Positions 1-7,866 are shown, numbered from the stretch's first letter. The stretch: DNA of 64,000 bases from Rhodospirillales bacterium (GCA_016699855.1 CP064988.1:1392501-1456500); one strand, 5' to 3'. Program-made: numbers and translations. Notes: generated by a model not told the origin, from the sequence alone.

Positions 1-1272
1 GCGACGACCACAGCGGCGCCATCGGCATCGGCGCCGGCTCCCTCGGCGTCGCCATCGACGTCCGCGCCGCCGTCGGCGACGCCCGCGACTCCAACTCCCG
101 CGACGGCGGCGAGCGATCCGGACGGCGAGGCGCCGCAGCCGATGGACCGCTACGAGGTCACGGTGCGGGTGGAGAAAGGCGACACGTTCGAGTCGATTTT
201 GCGCGACATGGAGTTCGCCCCGGACGAGATCCAGCGCGCTTTGGACGCGCTGCGGCCGGTTTTGAAGAACGCCAAGCTGAAGCCCGGCGAGACGGTGACC
301 CTGCAGGTGCGGGCGCCGGCGCCGGGCGGCGGCGCGCCGACGCTGCTGGCGCTGGCGATCCGGCCGGAGGCGCGGCGCGAGATCCTGCTGGACCGCGCCG
401 AGAACGGCACGTTCGGCGCCCAGGAGCGCATCTACAAGGTGGTGCCGAAGCTGATGCGCGCCGGCGGCGTGGTCAAACACTCCTTCCGCGGCAGCCTCGA
501 CGCGGCCGGCGTGCCGGGCAGCGCCATCGCCGAGGTGATCCGCGCCTTCTCGTGGGACGTCAATTTCCAGTACGACGTCAAAGGCGGCGACAAATTCGCG
601 GTGCTGATCGAGCAGGCCCACACCACCGACGGCAAGCCGGTGGGCGCCGCGCGCCTGCTCTGGGCCGAGATCACGACCGGCGCCGGCAAGGCGTCGTGGT
701 CGGTGTACCGCTTCCAGCCGCAGGGCGGCGCCGAGCATTTCTTCTACAAGGACGGCCGCAGCGTCATCAAAGCGTTCCTACGGACGCCGATGGACCTGTC
801 GCGCGTGTCCTCGCGCTTCGGCATGCGCAACCATCCCATCATGGGCTTCACGGCGATGCACACCGGCGTCGACTTCGCCGCCCCGCACGGCACGCCGATC
901 CTCGCCGCCGGCGCCGGCACGGTGGCGCAGGCCGGACCCAACGGCGGCTACGGCCACTGGGTCAGGATCGACCACGGCGGCGGCAACAGCACGGGCTACG
1001 CGCACATGGCCGGCTACGCCGCCGGCATCCGCCCCGGCGCCCGCGTGCGCCAGGGCCAGGTGATCGGCTTCGTCGGCAGCACCGGCGTCTCGACCGGCCC
1101 GCATCTGCATTTCGAGCTGCACCAGAAGGGCCGCGCCGTGAACCCGCTGGCGGTCAAGGCGACGCAGCGCGCCGCGCTCGGCGGCAAGGACCTCGAGCGC
1201 TTCAAGTCGGTGGTCGCGAAGACCGACACCTCGCGCGTCGCCGCCGACACGCTGGTGGCGCGCGGCGATTAG
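1..1272 (+). CDS. M23-family peptidoglycan endopeptidase, 5' end outside window
   Basis: Zinc endopeptidase of the M23/LytM (MepM- or Csd3-like) type that would cut peptidoglycan cross-links in the periplasm. The frame is already open at base 1, where it encodes an Ala/Pro/Ser/Thr-rich linker, so the ATG at 142 is internal and the true start lies upstream. A LysM/OapA-like region follows (from MDRYEVTVRVEKGD), then the catalytic domain: HTGVDFAAPHG with the first zinc His and Asp near base 859, and HLHFELH near base 1105. All zinc ligands are present, so it is probably active. 423 residues are visible. It ends facing the minus-strand genes that begin at 1517. The family assignment is firm; the precise bond cut is not known. 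Confidence 0.9.
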   Translation, partial: ATTTAAPSASAPAPSASPSTSAPPSATPATPTPATAASDPDGEAPQPMDRYEVTVRVEKGDTFESILRDMEFAPDEIQRALDALRPVLKNAKLKPGETVTLQVRAPAPGGGAPTLLALAIRPEARREILLDRAENGTFGAQERIYKVVPKLMRAGGVVKHSFRGSLDAAGVPGSAIAEVIRAFSWDVNFQYDVKGGDKFAVLIEQAHTTDGKPVGAARLLWAEITTGAGKASWSVYRFQPQGGAEHFFYKDGRSVIKAFLRTPMDLSRVSSRFGMRNHPIMGFTAMHTGVDFAAPHGTPILAAGAGTVAQAGPNGGYGHWVRIDHGGGNSTGYAHMAGYAAGIRPGARVRQGQVIGFVGSTGVSTGPHLHFELHQKGRAVNPLAVKATQRAALGGKDLERFKSVVAKTDTSRVAADTLVARGD

Positions 1273-1410
1273 ACGCCGCCCGCGCCGCTGGAGGGCGTTC
1301 GCGGAACCCGCCGATTCACGACCCCCGCCGCGCGCAAAACCCGATTCGGAATCCAGGCCAGCCGCGCATCGGATCGATTTTTGGCGCGTCCGCGAAAGGC
1401 CGATTCGCGG

Positions 1411-1438
1411 ATTGTATATTGTATTTTGTATACAATAT
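1411..1438. promoter_or_regulatory. AT-rich operator-like site with tandem ATTGTAT units and a TTGTATACAA palindrome
   Basis: Three adjacent 7-bp units (ATTGTAT, ATTGTAT, TTTGTAT at 1411, 1418 and 1425) run into ACAATAT, so the last unit forms the perfect 10-bp palindrome TTGTATACAA at 1426-1435. That palindrome fits the general GntR/FadR-type operator layout (GT-N-N-AC core). It is a sharp AT-rich island in very GC-rich DNA, lying between the convergent ends of the M23 gene and the 75-residue gene, so no obvious target gene is adjacent. A relic of a lost promoter is possible. Confidence 0.4.
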
Positions 1439-1516
1439 GCAAAACGGCGCCAGGAGGCCACGGCTCGCGGAGATAATCTTCTCGACTTACTAGATATGGA
1501 CTTCTGGCGGCCAAAG

Positions 1517-1744
1517 TTACGTTCGCGACTGTTCGCTTTCGAACGCGAGCTGGGCGTCGAGCGCGGGGCACTTTTCGCGCAGCCGGATACCGAGCCGCGC
1601 CAGCGCGACCGCGTTGAGCAGCGACGCGCGCACCGCCGGCGCCATCGAGCGCGTCGCCAGCAGCGCCTCGACCTTACGCACGTAGCTTTCAAGCTCCGCC
1701 TTGTTGCGCGGGCGCCGCTTCGGGGCGTCGGGCGCGTCCGGCAT
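1517..1744 (-). CDS. Small hypothetical protein downstream of the STAS-like gene
   Basis: A 75-residue charged, helical protein (MPDAPDAPKRRPRNKAELES...) with no signal peptide and no membrane segment. I do not recognise the family. It starts 4 bases after the stop of the upstream STAS-like gene, so the two are almost certainly translated from one mRNA and may work together. The basic N-terminus (KRRPRNK) could contact nucleic acid or acidic partners, but that is speculation. Codon usage is GC-rich like its neighbours, which supports it being a real gene. Confidence 0.6.
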   Translation of the reverse strand: MPDAPDAPKRRPRNKAELESYVRKVEALLATRSMAPAVRASLLNAVALARLGIRLREKCPALDAQLAFESEQSRT

Positions 1745-1748
1745 GGGG

Positions 1749-2066
1749 CTACGCCGCCGCGCCGGGCGTCGGCCGACAGCGGCCCGCCTCGAACGCGAAG
1801 CGCTCCTTGATCGTGCGGTTGATCTGGCCGGTCGACTTCACGACGCGCAGGTGGCGCTTGATGAAGTCGAAGTCGAATCGCTCCAGCAGACCGATGAACG
1901 CGCCGTTGACGAACGACGTCGAGACCGCGTCGACGCCCGCGAACGACACGGTCGCCACCTCGCCGCGCGCGAGGACCGGCGCGATCAGATCGTGGATCGC
2001 GGCGCCGTCGTCGTAGGTGTAGGCGCGCGGCGCGTGTGTCAGAACGTCGATGGACATGCGGGCCAC
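1749..2066 (-). CDS. STAS-like domain protein (DUF4325 family)
   Basis: 105 residues. The stretch DDGAAIHDLIAPVLARG, then VSFAGVDAVSTSFVNGAFIGLL, matches the DUF4325 STAS-like fold: a helix, then a beta strand with the S-T-S-F-V-N segment after it. DUF4325 proteins are small cytoplasmic modules thought to act in regulatory partner-binding like anti-sigma antagonists; the direct role is unknown. Start is either GTG at 2066 or ATG at 2057; neither has a strong ribosome site. It is the first gene of a two-gene unit with the 75-residue protein, and a good sigma70-like promoter lies about 70 bases upstream. Confidence 0.75.
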   Translation of the reverse strand: MARMSIDVLTHAPRAYTYDDGAAIHDLIAPVLARGEVATVSFAGVDAVSTSFVNGAFIGLLERFDFDFIKRHLRVVKSTGQINRTIKERFAFEAGRCRPTPGAAA

Positions 2067-2137
2067 GTCGTCGCCGGGGTGGTGCGGACAATAAAAAAGG
2101 CAATGCCCGGCCGGAACCGTTCAAAGCCTCCTCTATC

Positions 2138-2166
2138 AGATTCGTCGCGGGGCGGGCGAAAGTCAA
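2138..2166 (-). promoter_or_regulatory. Sigma70-like promoter of the DUF4325 unit
   Basis: Read on the minus strand: TTGACT (2161-2166), a 17-base spacer, then GAATCT (2138-2143). The -35 matches the consensus in 5 of 6 positions; the -10 is weaker. It points at the DUF4325 gene, with a leader of about 65 bases that contains a CCGGCCGG block followed by a six-T run. Confidence 0.45.
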
Positions 2167-2334
2167 CGACCGGATCGACCCGTCGGTCGTTTCCCTGTGA
2201 ACGGCGCGACGCCGCACACCCATAGGTTGCCTCCGTCGACCCGCCGGCTTAGAAGCGGGGCGTCGGGGACGAAAATCGGCTCCATGCCGTGTGAGCGCGG
2301 GGCAGCGCCGTCCGTGCTCCTATATCCCCGGCGC

Positions 2335-5300
2335 CTACTTCTTTGCCTTGCGCGAGTCTCGTGGCGGTCCGTCGAGAAGGCGCGCGACGAGGCCGTCGAT
2401 CCGTTCGGCAACGCCGGCTTCGGTCAACGCGTCACGGATCGCTTTCCGGGCGCGCACAAAAGGTGCTCCGTCGGCGATCTCGACCGCATGCGCAATCCCC
2501 TCCGCTTCGTCGGCCGCACGCGCGAGCGCTACATGCGTCGCATTCCGCACGTCGAATCGATCGAAATCCAACGCAAATATCACCTTATCGAAGTCACGCG
2601 CGCCCCACTGGCCGCGACTCTGCAAATGCTCGACCCTCTGGCGAGCTTCGTCACTATTGAGGATTGCGCACAAATATCGCCCCGCTTGGACCGAATCCGT
2701 CGCCATCCAATAGAGTTTATGATCGATTACAGCAGTGGGGTCGTTGATCAAGCAAGCAGCGGGAAGAGTACCTGCCTTTGAGTACACGACCCGAAGCGGG
2801 CTGATCGGAAACTGCGCGGATAGCTTTCCAAAGTAGTCTTGCTGTTCACGGAATGACATCGCACTTGACCGATGCTCGTTCCAAACAGCCTCAGAACGCC
2901 GCAACCAGTCTGCGAGCCCCGTCAGTCCTTCACGTTGAGCGGCTTCAGCAGACAACAATTCTCGCCGAAACGGCACCACTCCCAAGCTGGGCGCAAGAGT
3001 TCGATACGGCGCAATGGACTCGCCGAGAAGAACAGGACGAAGAAACTCGACCTCGACGTTACCTTGCAGTGATGGAAGTTCCTTCCATGGCTTCTTGTCC
3101 TGATTGCTTTTGCGACTCCGCACCAATGGTGCCGCCGCGCTACCACCGAGACGGCCCGCCTGGACACGCTCGACAAGGCACAGCATGCGCGGCACCAACG
3201 TCGCGCCTTGTCTAAAGGCACCACGATACGGTGACCCACCAGAATCCTTTGTCACCTCCTTCAACGCTGTCACCTCGACAGCGCGCCGCCGCAAATGACC
3301 GTCGGTCTCTCGCAGCGAGGCGTTGCGTAGCGGCAACCGGCCCTCGAACGCTTCGACGGTCGACGGTATCCCTCCCCATGGCGGACCGCGGGTGGCGAAG
3401 AGCACACAACTCGGCACCGGGAACAGTGGCGACACACCATCGAGGTCCCAAGCCTCGGTGAACGCGGCCTTGGGACCGGACCAGACGCCGGCGCGGAATT
3501 TCTCGAACTGGAGGCGGGTCAGCGCGGCGCGCGGCATCACGAACGCGATTCGACCGCCGGGTTTGAGATACTGATCGACACATTTGACATAGAACAGCGC
3601 CGACAGGTCCTGGTGCGTCGCCACTTTGCCGCCGACCCAGATATCGTAGGCCGCCATGTCGCCGCGCACACGGCCCTGCATGGCCTTCGACATGTCGCGC
3701 AGCGGCAACCACGGCGGGTTGCCGACGAGAACGTCCACGCGGCCGTCGCGCGCCGACAGCGACAGGGGCCGACCCAGATTGCGGACGACGTAGCCCCAGA
3801 TGTGGTCGCGTCCGGCGTCCTGCAATCGCCGCAGCACCCTGTACGTCTGGGACAACGATCCAAGAAAGGGCTCGGCCTCCGGCACCCGACGCCGTAGCGC
3901 CGCGCTCAAGCCTTCGGCGGTGGCGCCAGCCTCGCTCTGCTGGATCATCAGATCGACGGTCGTGTCGAAGGCGACGGTGTGCGCGCAAAGCTCGCCGGGA
4001 AACACGAGGCTGGTCTCGGGCTCGCCATCGCTCGCCGGCGGCACCGGCACCTGGATTTCGCGCCCGGCCATGACGTTGACGACGGACCACTGCATCGCGT
4101 CGCTCAGGTACACCGGCACGGACACGGCGTCGCGACGTTCGCGGATGGAGTCGCCCAGCGCGAGGAGATAGGTGACGCGCGCGATGATGACGGCGACCGG
4201 ATGGATGTCGATGCCGAAAATCCGCGCCGACGCCCCCTCGGCGATCCGATCCGCCGGGACGCCGGCCGCGCGCGCGGCGGCGACATAGCGGCGGATACCG
4301 TGGAAGAGGAATCCACCGGAGCCGCAGGCGGGGTCGAGGACGGTTTGCTCGAGCGGCCGTTCGACGGCGCGCTCGCAAACGAGCTGGGCCAGCCAGTCCG
4401 GCGTGTAGTACTCGCCGAGGTCGTGCCGCTGCTCCTGATCGATCAACGATTCGTACAGGACCTTGAGCACGTCCGTCTCGATATCGTCGAAGCGGAAGCG
4501 CAGGACATGCCCCTCGATCTTGCGGACCAGCGCTTCGCCGGCCGGCGAGGCGAGGACCCAATCGAAGAAATCGCTTTCGACCGCGCCGGCGATCCGCGCC
4601 TCGCGGAAATGCCGCCCCGACAGCATGTCGGCCGCGTCGCCGACCTCCAACCCGACGACCCGATGCGCGATGCACTTCGCGACGATGGTCAGGAACGTAT
4701 GCTGGAACCATAGCCCGTCGTCGTTGATCGCGGACCCGTAGACGATCGCGAGAAACCTGCTCCAGAGCTGGCGTTTCAACGCCACCTCGGGCTCGGTCCC
4801 GACCTCGCGCCACAACCGGTCGAGATCGCCAAGGACGCGGCGGTAGGCGACGCTTTCCCGTCCGAGCTCGTTCGTGAACGTCAGGGCGTCGGCCGGCAGC
4901 GAAGACTGGATCGCGACCGCGCCGTCGAGCCACGCGAGCAGCCGTTCGGCCTCGCGATCCGCGTCGGTCGGACGCTTCAGGGCGGCGATCCGGAACTCGC
5001 GTAGCTCGACAAGCGCGCCGTCGCGCAGCTCGAACGCGACGTATTGGTAGCCGTCGGTCGCGAGACCGACGTAGCGGTCGCGCGTGGCGCCTTCCCGCTC
5101 CTTCAGGTAGCGGTCGATCTGCTCCTCGGCGTCGCCGCGCTCCTTCGCCAGATCGCTCTTGAACTCGAAGACCGTCCGCCCGAGCAGCGCGTCGATACGG
5201 CCGCGCGCTTCGGGTACGCGCTTCTCAAGGTCGACGTCCTTCGGATCGGCGCCGAGCCCTTCGATCAACAGATCGCGGATACCGGCGCGGACGTGCTCAT

Positions 5301-5355
5301 GGCCGGGCTTGGTCGCCAGCCGCGCGACCGTCTCGGCGATGCGCTCGGAACTCAT
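2335..5355 (-). CDS. Type IIG-like restriction-modification enzyme (N6-adenine methylase fused to nuclease)
   Basis: 1006 residues when started at the ATG at 5355 (MSSERIAETVARL); the frame stays open further upstream but that part does not look like protein. Order: an N-terminal PD-(D/E)xK-type nuclease (D55, then E64-F-K66), a helical linker, GEYYTPDW near 314, methylase motif I DPACGSGG at 341-348, catalytic NPPW at 546-549, and a C-terminal target-recognition region. Cutting and methylation in one chain fits type IIG (Eco57I-like) systems, needing no separate R, M or S subunit. It is divergent from an XRE regulator. The 3' third is visibly less GC-rich than the methylase part. A solitary methylase of the BREX/PglX type is the main alternative, but the N-terminal nuclease argues against it. 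Confidence 0.85.
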   Translation of the reverse strand: MSSERIAETVARLATKPGHEHVRAGIRDLLIEGLGADPKDVDLEKRVPEARGRIDALLGRTVFEFKSDLAKERGDAEEQIDRYLKEREGATRDRYVGLATDGYQYVAFELRDGALVELREFRIAALKRPTDADREAERLLAWLDGAVAIQSSLPADALTFTNELGRESVAYRRVLGDLDRLWREVGTEPEVALKRQLWSRFLAIVYGSAINDDGLWFQHTFLTIVAKCIAHRVVGLEVGDAADMLSGRHFREARIAGAVESDFFDWVLASPAGEALVRKIEGHVLRFRFDDIETDVLKVLYESLIDQEQRHDLGEYYTPDWLAQLVCERAVERPLEQTVLDPACGSGGFLFHGIRRYVAAARAAGVPADRIAEGASARIFGIDIHPVAVIIARVTYLLALGDSIRERRDAVSVPVYLSDAMQWSVVNVMAGREIQVPVPPASDGEPETSLVFPGELCAHTVAFDTTVDLMIQQSEAGATAEGLSAALRRRVPEAEPFLGSLSQTYRVLRRLQDAGRDHIWGYVVRNLGRPLSLSARDGRVDVLVGNPPWLPLRDMSKAMQGRVRGDMAAYDIWVGGKVATHQDLSALFYVKCVDQYLKPGGRIAFVMPRAALTRLQFEKFRAGVWSGPKAAFTEAWDLDGVSPLFPVPSCVLFATRGPPWGGIPSTVEAFEGRLPLRNASLRETDGHLRRRAVEVTALKEVTKDSGGSPYRGAFRQGATLVPRMLCLVERVQAGRLGGSAAAPLVRSRKSNQDKKPWKELPSLQGNVEVEFLRPVLLGESIAPYRTLAPSLGVVPFRRELLSAEAAQREGLTGLADWLRRSEAVWNEHRSSAMSFREQQDYFGKLSAQFPISPLRVVYSKAGTLPAACLINDPTAVIDHKLYWMATDSVQAGRYLCAILNSDEARQRVEHLQSRGQWGARDFDKVIFALDFDRFDVRNATHVALARAADEAEGIAHAVEIADGAPFVRARKAIRDALTEAGVAERIDGLVARLLDGPPRDSRKAKK

Positions 5356-5431
5356 CCGCGCAGAGTCGTATAAACCAAGCGGCGGCGCAACCATCGCCGG
5401 CGCGGGCGGGCGCCCGGACACGCGGACATGG

Positions 5432-5437
5432 TATAGT
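5432..5437 (+). promoter_or_regulatory. Candidate -10 box of the XRE regulator gene
   Basis: TATAGT, 36 bases upstream of the ATG at 5473, in the 117-base gap between the divergent RM gene and the XRE gene. No good -35 is visible. An AGGA ribosome site at 5459-5462 precedes the start. Confidence 0.35.
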
Positions 5438-5472
5438 CTGGCCCCCTCAAGCCACCGCAGGACAAGGCCGCG

Positions 5473-5838
5473 ATGCGTCCCGCCACCGGAAGACACCACG
5501 ACATGCGACGGGCGCTTGCCGAAGCGGCTGGCGACATGCGGCTCTACGACGAGGCGCGCGCCGGGGCGGCGGCCGACGCCGAGACGTGGCCGCTCGATCT
5601 GGCGAAGGCGCTGCGCGCGCCGGGGACGAGCCGCGTGCGCGCGATGCGCGACCACCGCGGCATGACGCAGGCGGCGCTGGCGGCGGCCGCCGGGCTGTCA
5701 ACGCTGTACGTGTCGCAGATCGAGACCGGCCGGCGCGCCGGCTCGGCGCGCACCCGCGCGGCGCTGGCGGCGGCGCTGCGCTGCGATCCCGACCTGCTGC
5801 GTCATCCGGCGCCGAAGGCGCGGCGCAAGGCCGCGTGA
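5473..5838 (+). CDS. XRE-family helix-turn-helix regulator
   Basis: 121 residues. A short N-terminal extension is followed by a Cro/C1-type HTH at about residues 58-105 (RDHRGMTQAALAAAAG, then STLYVSQIETG). It resembles HigA-type antitoxin regulators, but no RelE/HigB-like toxin frame lies next to it. It is transcribed away from the type IIG gene across a 117-base gap, the layout expected of a controller protein for a restriction system, although classic C proteins are shorter (about 80 residues). Function as an RM controller is inferred from position only. Confidence 0.8.
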   Translation: MRPATGRHHDMRRALAEAAGDMRLYDEARAGAAADAETWPLDLAKALRAPGTSRVRAMRDHRGMTQAALAAAAGLSTLYVSQIETGRRAGSARTRAALAAALRCDPDLLRHPAPKARRKAA

Positions 5839-6097
5839 CGCGGAGGGCGGGCGTGGCGGCGTGGTAGCGAGGGTCGGCCAGCCGGACGCGCGGAGAATTT
5901 GCCGTCTTGCAGGCCTGACCCCACGGCCGTTGAAGTCGACCACCTGAACAGCAGAAGGGCCCCGGTCACACCGAGGCCCAGCGCCGGCCGGGAACAGCCC
6001 CCAACCCATTTGCCGGCGATGTAGGCGATGAACGGGTGGACGACAAGCCCGGCGTGGCCACCTTGCCGCCCCGCCCGCCGCGGCTACCCTCGACGCC

Positions 6098-6322
6098 ATG
6101 GACCTTCTCGACCGCATCACCGTGAAGCCCGAGCGCTGCGGCGGCCGGCCGTGCGTGCGCGACACGCGGCTGCGGGTGGTCGACGTTCTGGAGCTGCTGG
6201 CGGCCGGCGCCTCGCACGAGGAGATCCTGACCGACTACCCGTTCCTCGAAGCGGCCGACATCCGCGCCGTCCTGCTGTACGCGGCGCGCCAGGCGGACCA
6301 CGCCGTGCTGCCGGCCGCTTGA
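6098..6322 (+). CDS. DUF433 antitoxin (VapB45-like)
   Basis: 74 residues with the family pattern ITVKPERCGGRPCVRDTRLRV near the start, then a helical region with EEILTDYPFLEAADIRAVLLYAA, typical of DUF433 winged-helix antitoxins. Such proteins bind their own promoter and neutralise a PIN-like partner. The stop codon overlaps the start of the next gene, so the two are translationally coupled. Cytoplasmic. Confidence 0.85.
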   Translation: MDLLDRITVKPERCGGRPCVRDTRLRVVDVLELLAAGASHEEILTDYPFLEAADIRAVLLYAARQADHAVLPAA

Positions 6323-6648
6323 CGTTCCTGATCGACAACCAGCTGCCGGTCGCGCTCGCGCGCTGGATCGCCGCCCGGGGGGTGGACGCGGTCCATGTCC
6401 TCGACGCCGGGATGGGCGGCGCCGACGACCGGGACATCTGGGCGACGGCGGTGGCGCAGGGCCGGATCGTCGTCTCCAAGGACGAGGATTTCTTCCACCT
6501 CGCGTCGCGTCCCGGCGATGCCGGCCGCCTGCTCTGGGTGCGCGTCGGCAACACGCGGCGCGTGGCCCTGCTGGCGCGCTTCGACGCGGCCTGGCGGGCG
6601 ATCACCTCGGCGTTCGAGGACGGCCAGCGCATCGTGGAGCTGCGCTGA
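6319..6648 (+). CDS. DUF5615 PIN-like toxin, TTG start
   Basis: 109 residues, beginning at TTG 6319 within the four-base overlap TTGA with the DUF433 stop. It reads MTFLIDNQLPVALARW, then HVLDAGMGGADDRDIW and VSKDEDFF, the acidic residues (D6, the DD pair, the DED) expected of a Mut7-C/PIN-like metal-dependent RNase fold. Together with DUF433 it forms a type II toxin-antitoxin module. The frame is open further upstream (to 6028), but that part overlaps the antitoxin in another frame and is not expected. Target RNA is unknown. Confidence 0.85.
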   Translation: MTFLIDNQLPVALARWIAARGVDAVHVLDAGMGGADDRDIWATAVAQGRIVVSKDEDFFHLASRPGDAGRLLWVRVGNTRRVALLARFDAAWRAITSAFEDGQRIVELR

Positions 6649-6660
6649 TGTCGCGGGCGT

Positions 6661-6691
6661 GAAAAAGCCCGCGTCCTGGCGGGCGCGGGCT
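6661..6691 (-). terminator. Rho-independent terminator of rpsD
   Basis: On the minus strand, AGCCCGCG pairs with CGCGGGCT (arms 6684-6691 and 6666-6673, 10-base loop) and is followed by a run of five T. It lies about 80 bases after the rpsD stop. Confidence 0.85.
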
Positions 6692-6771
6692 CGTTCGGGT
6701 GGCGCGGAAGACCGCGCGGGGCGTGGAAGACCACGCCCGGGGCGGGGCGCTCCCCGCCGGTGTCGCGGTCG

Positions 6772-7386
6772 CTAGCGGCTGTAGAACTCGACCACCATCG
6801 ACGGTTCCATCTGCACCGGGTAGGGCACGTCGGCGAGCTTGGGGCCGCGCAGGAACTTGCCCTTCATCTCCTTGTGGTCGACCTCGATGTACTCCGGCAC
6901 CTCGCGCTCGGCGAGCTGCACGGCCTCGAGCACGACGGCGAGCTGCTTCGCTTTCGCGGTGAGCTCGATGACGTCGTTGTCGCGCACCTGGTAGGACGAG
7001 ATGTTGACGCGCCGGCCGTTGACCTTGACGTGGCCGTGGCTGACGAGCTGGCGCGAGGCGAACACGGTGGCGGCGAACTTGAGGCGGTAGACGACCGCGT
7101 CGAGACGGCGCTCGAGCAGCTCGATCAAATTCTCGCCGGTGTCGCCCTTGCGGCGGATGGCCTCGTGGTAGTAGCGGCGCATCTGGCGCTCGCCGACGTT
7201 GCCGTAGTAGCCCTTGATGCGCTGCTTCGACTTCAGCTGCTTGCCGTACTCCGTCTCCTTGGTGCGCTTGGCACCATGCATGCCGGGACGGCTCTCGCGC
7301 TTGTTGATCGGGCTCTTGGGGCGGCCCCAGAGGTTGACGCCGAGGCGGCGGTCGATCTTGTGCTTGGCGTTCTCGCGCTTGCTCAC
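6772..7386 (-). CDS. rpsD: 30S ribosomal protein S4
   Basis: 204 residues from the GTG at 7386 (MSKRENAKHKIDRRLG). This start matches the family N-terminus and has AAGGA seven bases upstream; the longer frame to 7557 only reads through the leader. S4 nucleates assembly of the 30S body by binding 16S rRNA. The N-terminal basic region (GRPKSPINKRES, PGMHGAKR) and the S4 RNA-binding domain (LIELLERRLDAVVYRL..., SHGHVKVNGRRVNI) are intact. The gene stands alone, not in the alpha operon, with its own promoter, structured leader and terminator. Confidence 0.97.
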   Translation of the reverse strand: MSKRENAKHKIDRRLGVNLWGRPKSPINKRESRPGMHGAKRTKETEYGKQLKSKQRIKGYYGNVGERQMRRYYHEAIRRKGDTGENLIELLERRLDAVVYRLKFAATVFASRQLVSHGHVKVNGRRVNISSYQVRDNDVIELTAKAKQLAVVLEAVQLAEREVPEYIEVDHKEMKGKFLRGPKLADVPYPVQMEPSMVVEFYSR

Positions 7387-7451
7387 GTGGCGGATCCTTC
7401 TCGCTCTTTCATGTCCGGATAGGCCTGGATCGGGCCGCTGGGGCCCGGGCG

Positions 7452-7477
7452 GGATCGGGGCGCGAAGGCCCCGATCC
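7452..7477 (-). promoter_or_regulatory. Hairpin in the rpsD leader
   Basis: A 10-bp perfect stem (GGATCGGGGC/GCCCCGATCC) with a six-base loop sits between the rpsD promoter and its GTG, in a leader of roughly 105 bases. Ribosomal protein leaders often hold autoregulatory structures. No match to a known S4 leader was recognised. Confidence 0.45.
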
Positions 7478-7499
7478 ACGTTCTCCGGAAGGAGCGCGG

Positions 7500-7527
7500 A
7501 ATATACGGATCGAACGCGCGGAGTCAA
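7500..7527 (-). promoter_or_regulatory. Sigma70 promoter of rpsD
   Basis: On the minus strand, TTGACT (7522-7527), 16-base spacer, TATATT (7500-7505): the best-looking promoter in the window. Predicted start near 7493. Confidence 0.75.
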
Positions 7528-7583
7528 ATCGCGGGGAATTCTTTCAATTTCAGACACTTAACGCGACGCACGCCGCCCAATCG

Positions 7584-7866
7584 CCCTCTCCGCCGCTCGC
7601 GGGGGAGAGGGAGGGGACCCGTCGCGCAAGCGACGGGTGCGCCATATCGGCGAAACGCCGATATGGCGGGGGTGAGGTGGTGTCCGCACGAGAGGGAACG
7701 CCGGGGAGGAACGGAGGTGCGTCGACAGCGGATGCCGGCGGCTCCACGACGACCACCCCACCCCCGCCGTATCGGCTTCGCCGATACGGCCTTCCGCGCT
7801 ACGCGCGGGCCCCTTCCCTCTCCCCCGCTCAGGCGCCGAAGACGGCGCCGACGCGGCGGAGAGAGA
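7584..7866. repeat. Long palindromic intergenic repeat, type A copy 1
   Basis: The ends are mirror images of the form CCCTCTCCGCCGC...GGGGGAGAGGG, and inside them come nested stems (CCATATCGGCG/CGCCGATATGG on the left, CCGTATCGGC/GCCGATACGG on the right) and GAGGTGGT/ACCACC half sites. The same order recurs at 10932-11184 and, split by an IS, at 19032-20593. The right end is slightly degenerate. It is non-coding and separates rpsD from the receptor operon. Confidence 0.8.

Noticed and set aside
1412..1810. Plus-strand frame starting at the AT-rich site
   Set aside because: It lies opposite the 75-residue and DUF4325 genes and has shadow-like composition; the AT-rich site is better read as regulatory.
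778..2223. Long open frame on the minus strand across the M23 gene end and the DUF4325 unit
   Set aside because: Arg/Ala/Gly-rich translation typical of antisense frames in GC-rich DNA; it crosses two better-supported genes.
5839..6097. Possible small membrane protein on the minus strand (a segment reading IAGKWVGGC)
   Set aside because: Only a short hydrophobic stretch, no start with a ribosome site, and the frame runs into unrelated sequence; treated as non-coding.
7584..7866. CRISPR-like array suggested by recurring blocks
   Set aside because: The blocks are inverted, not direct, with no regular spacers and no cas genes; it is a palindromic repeat.
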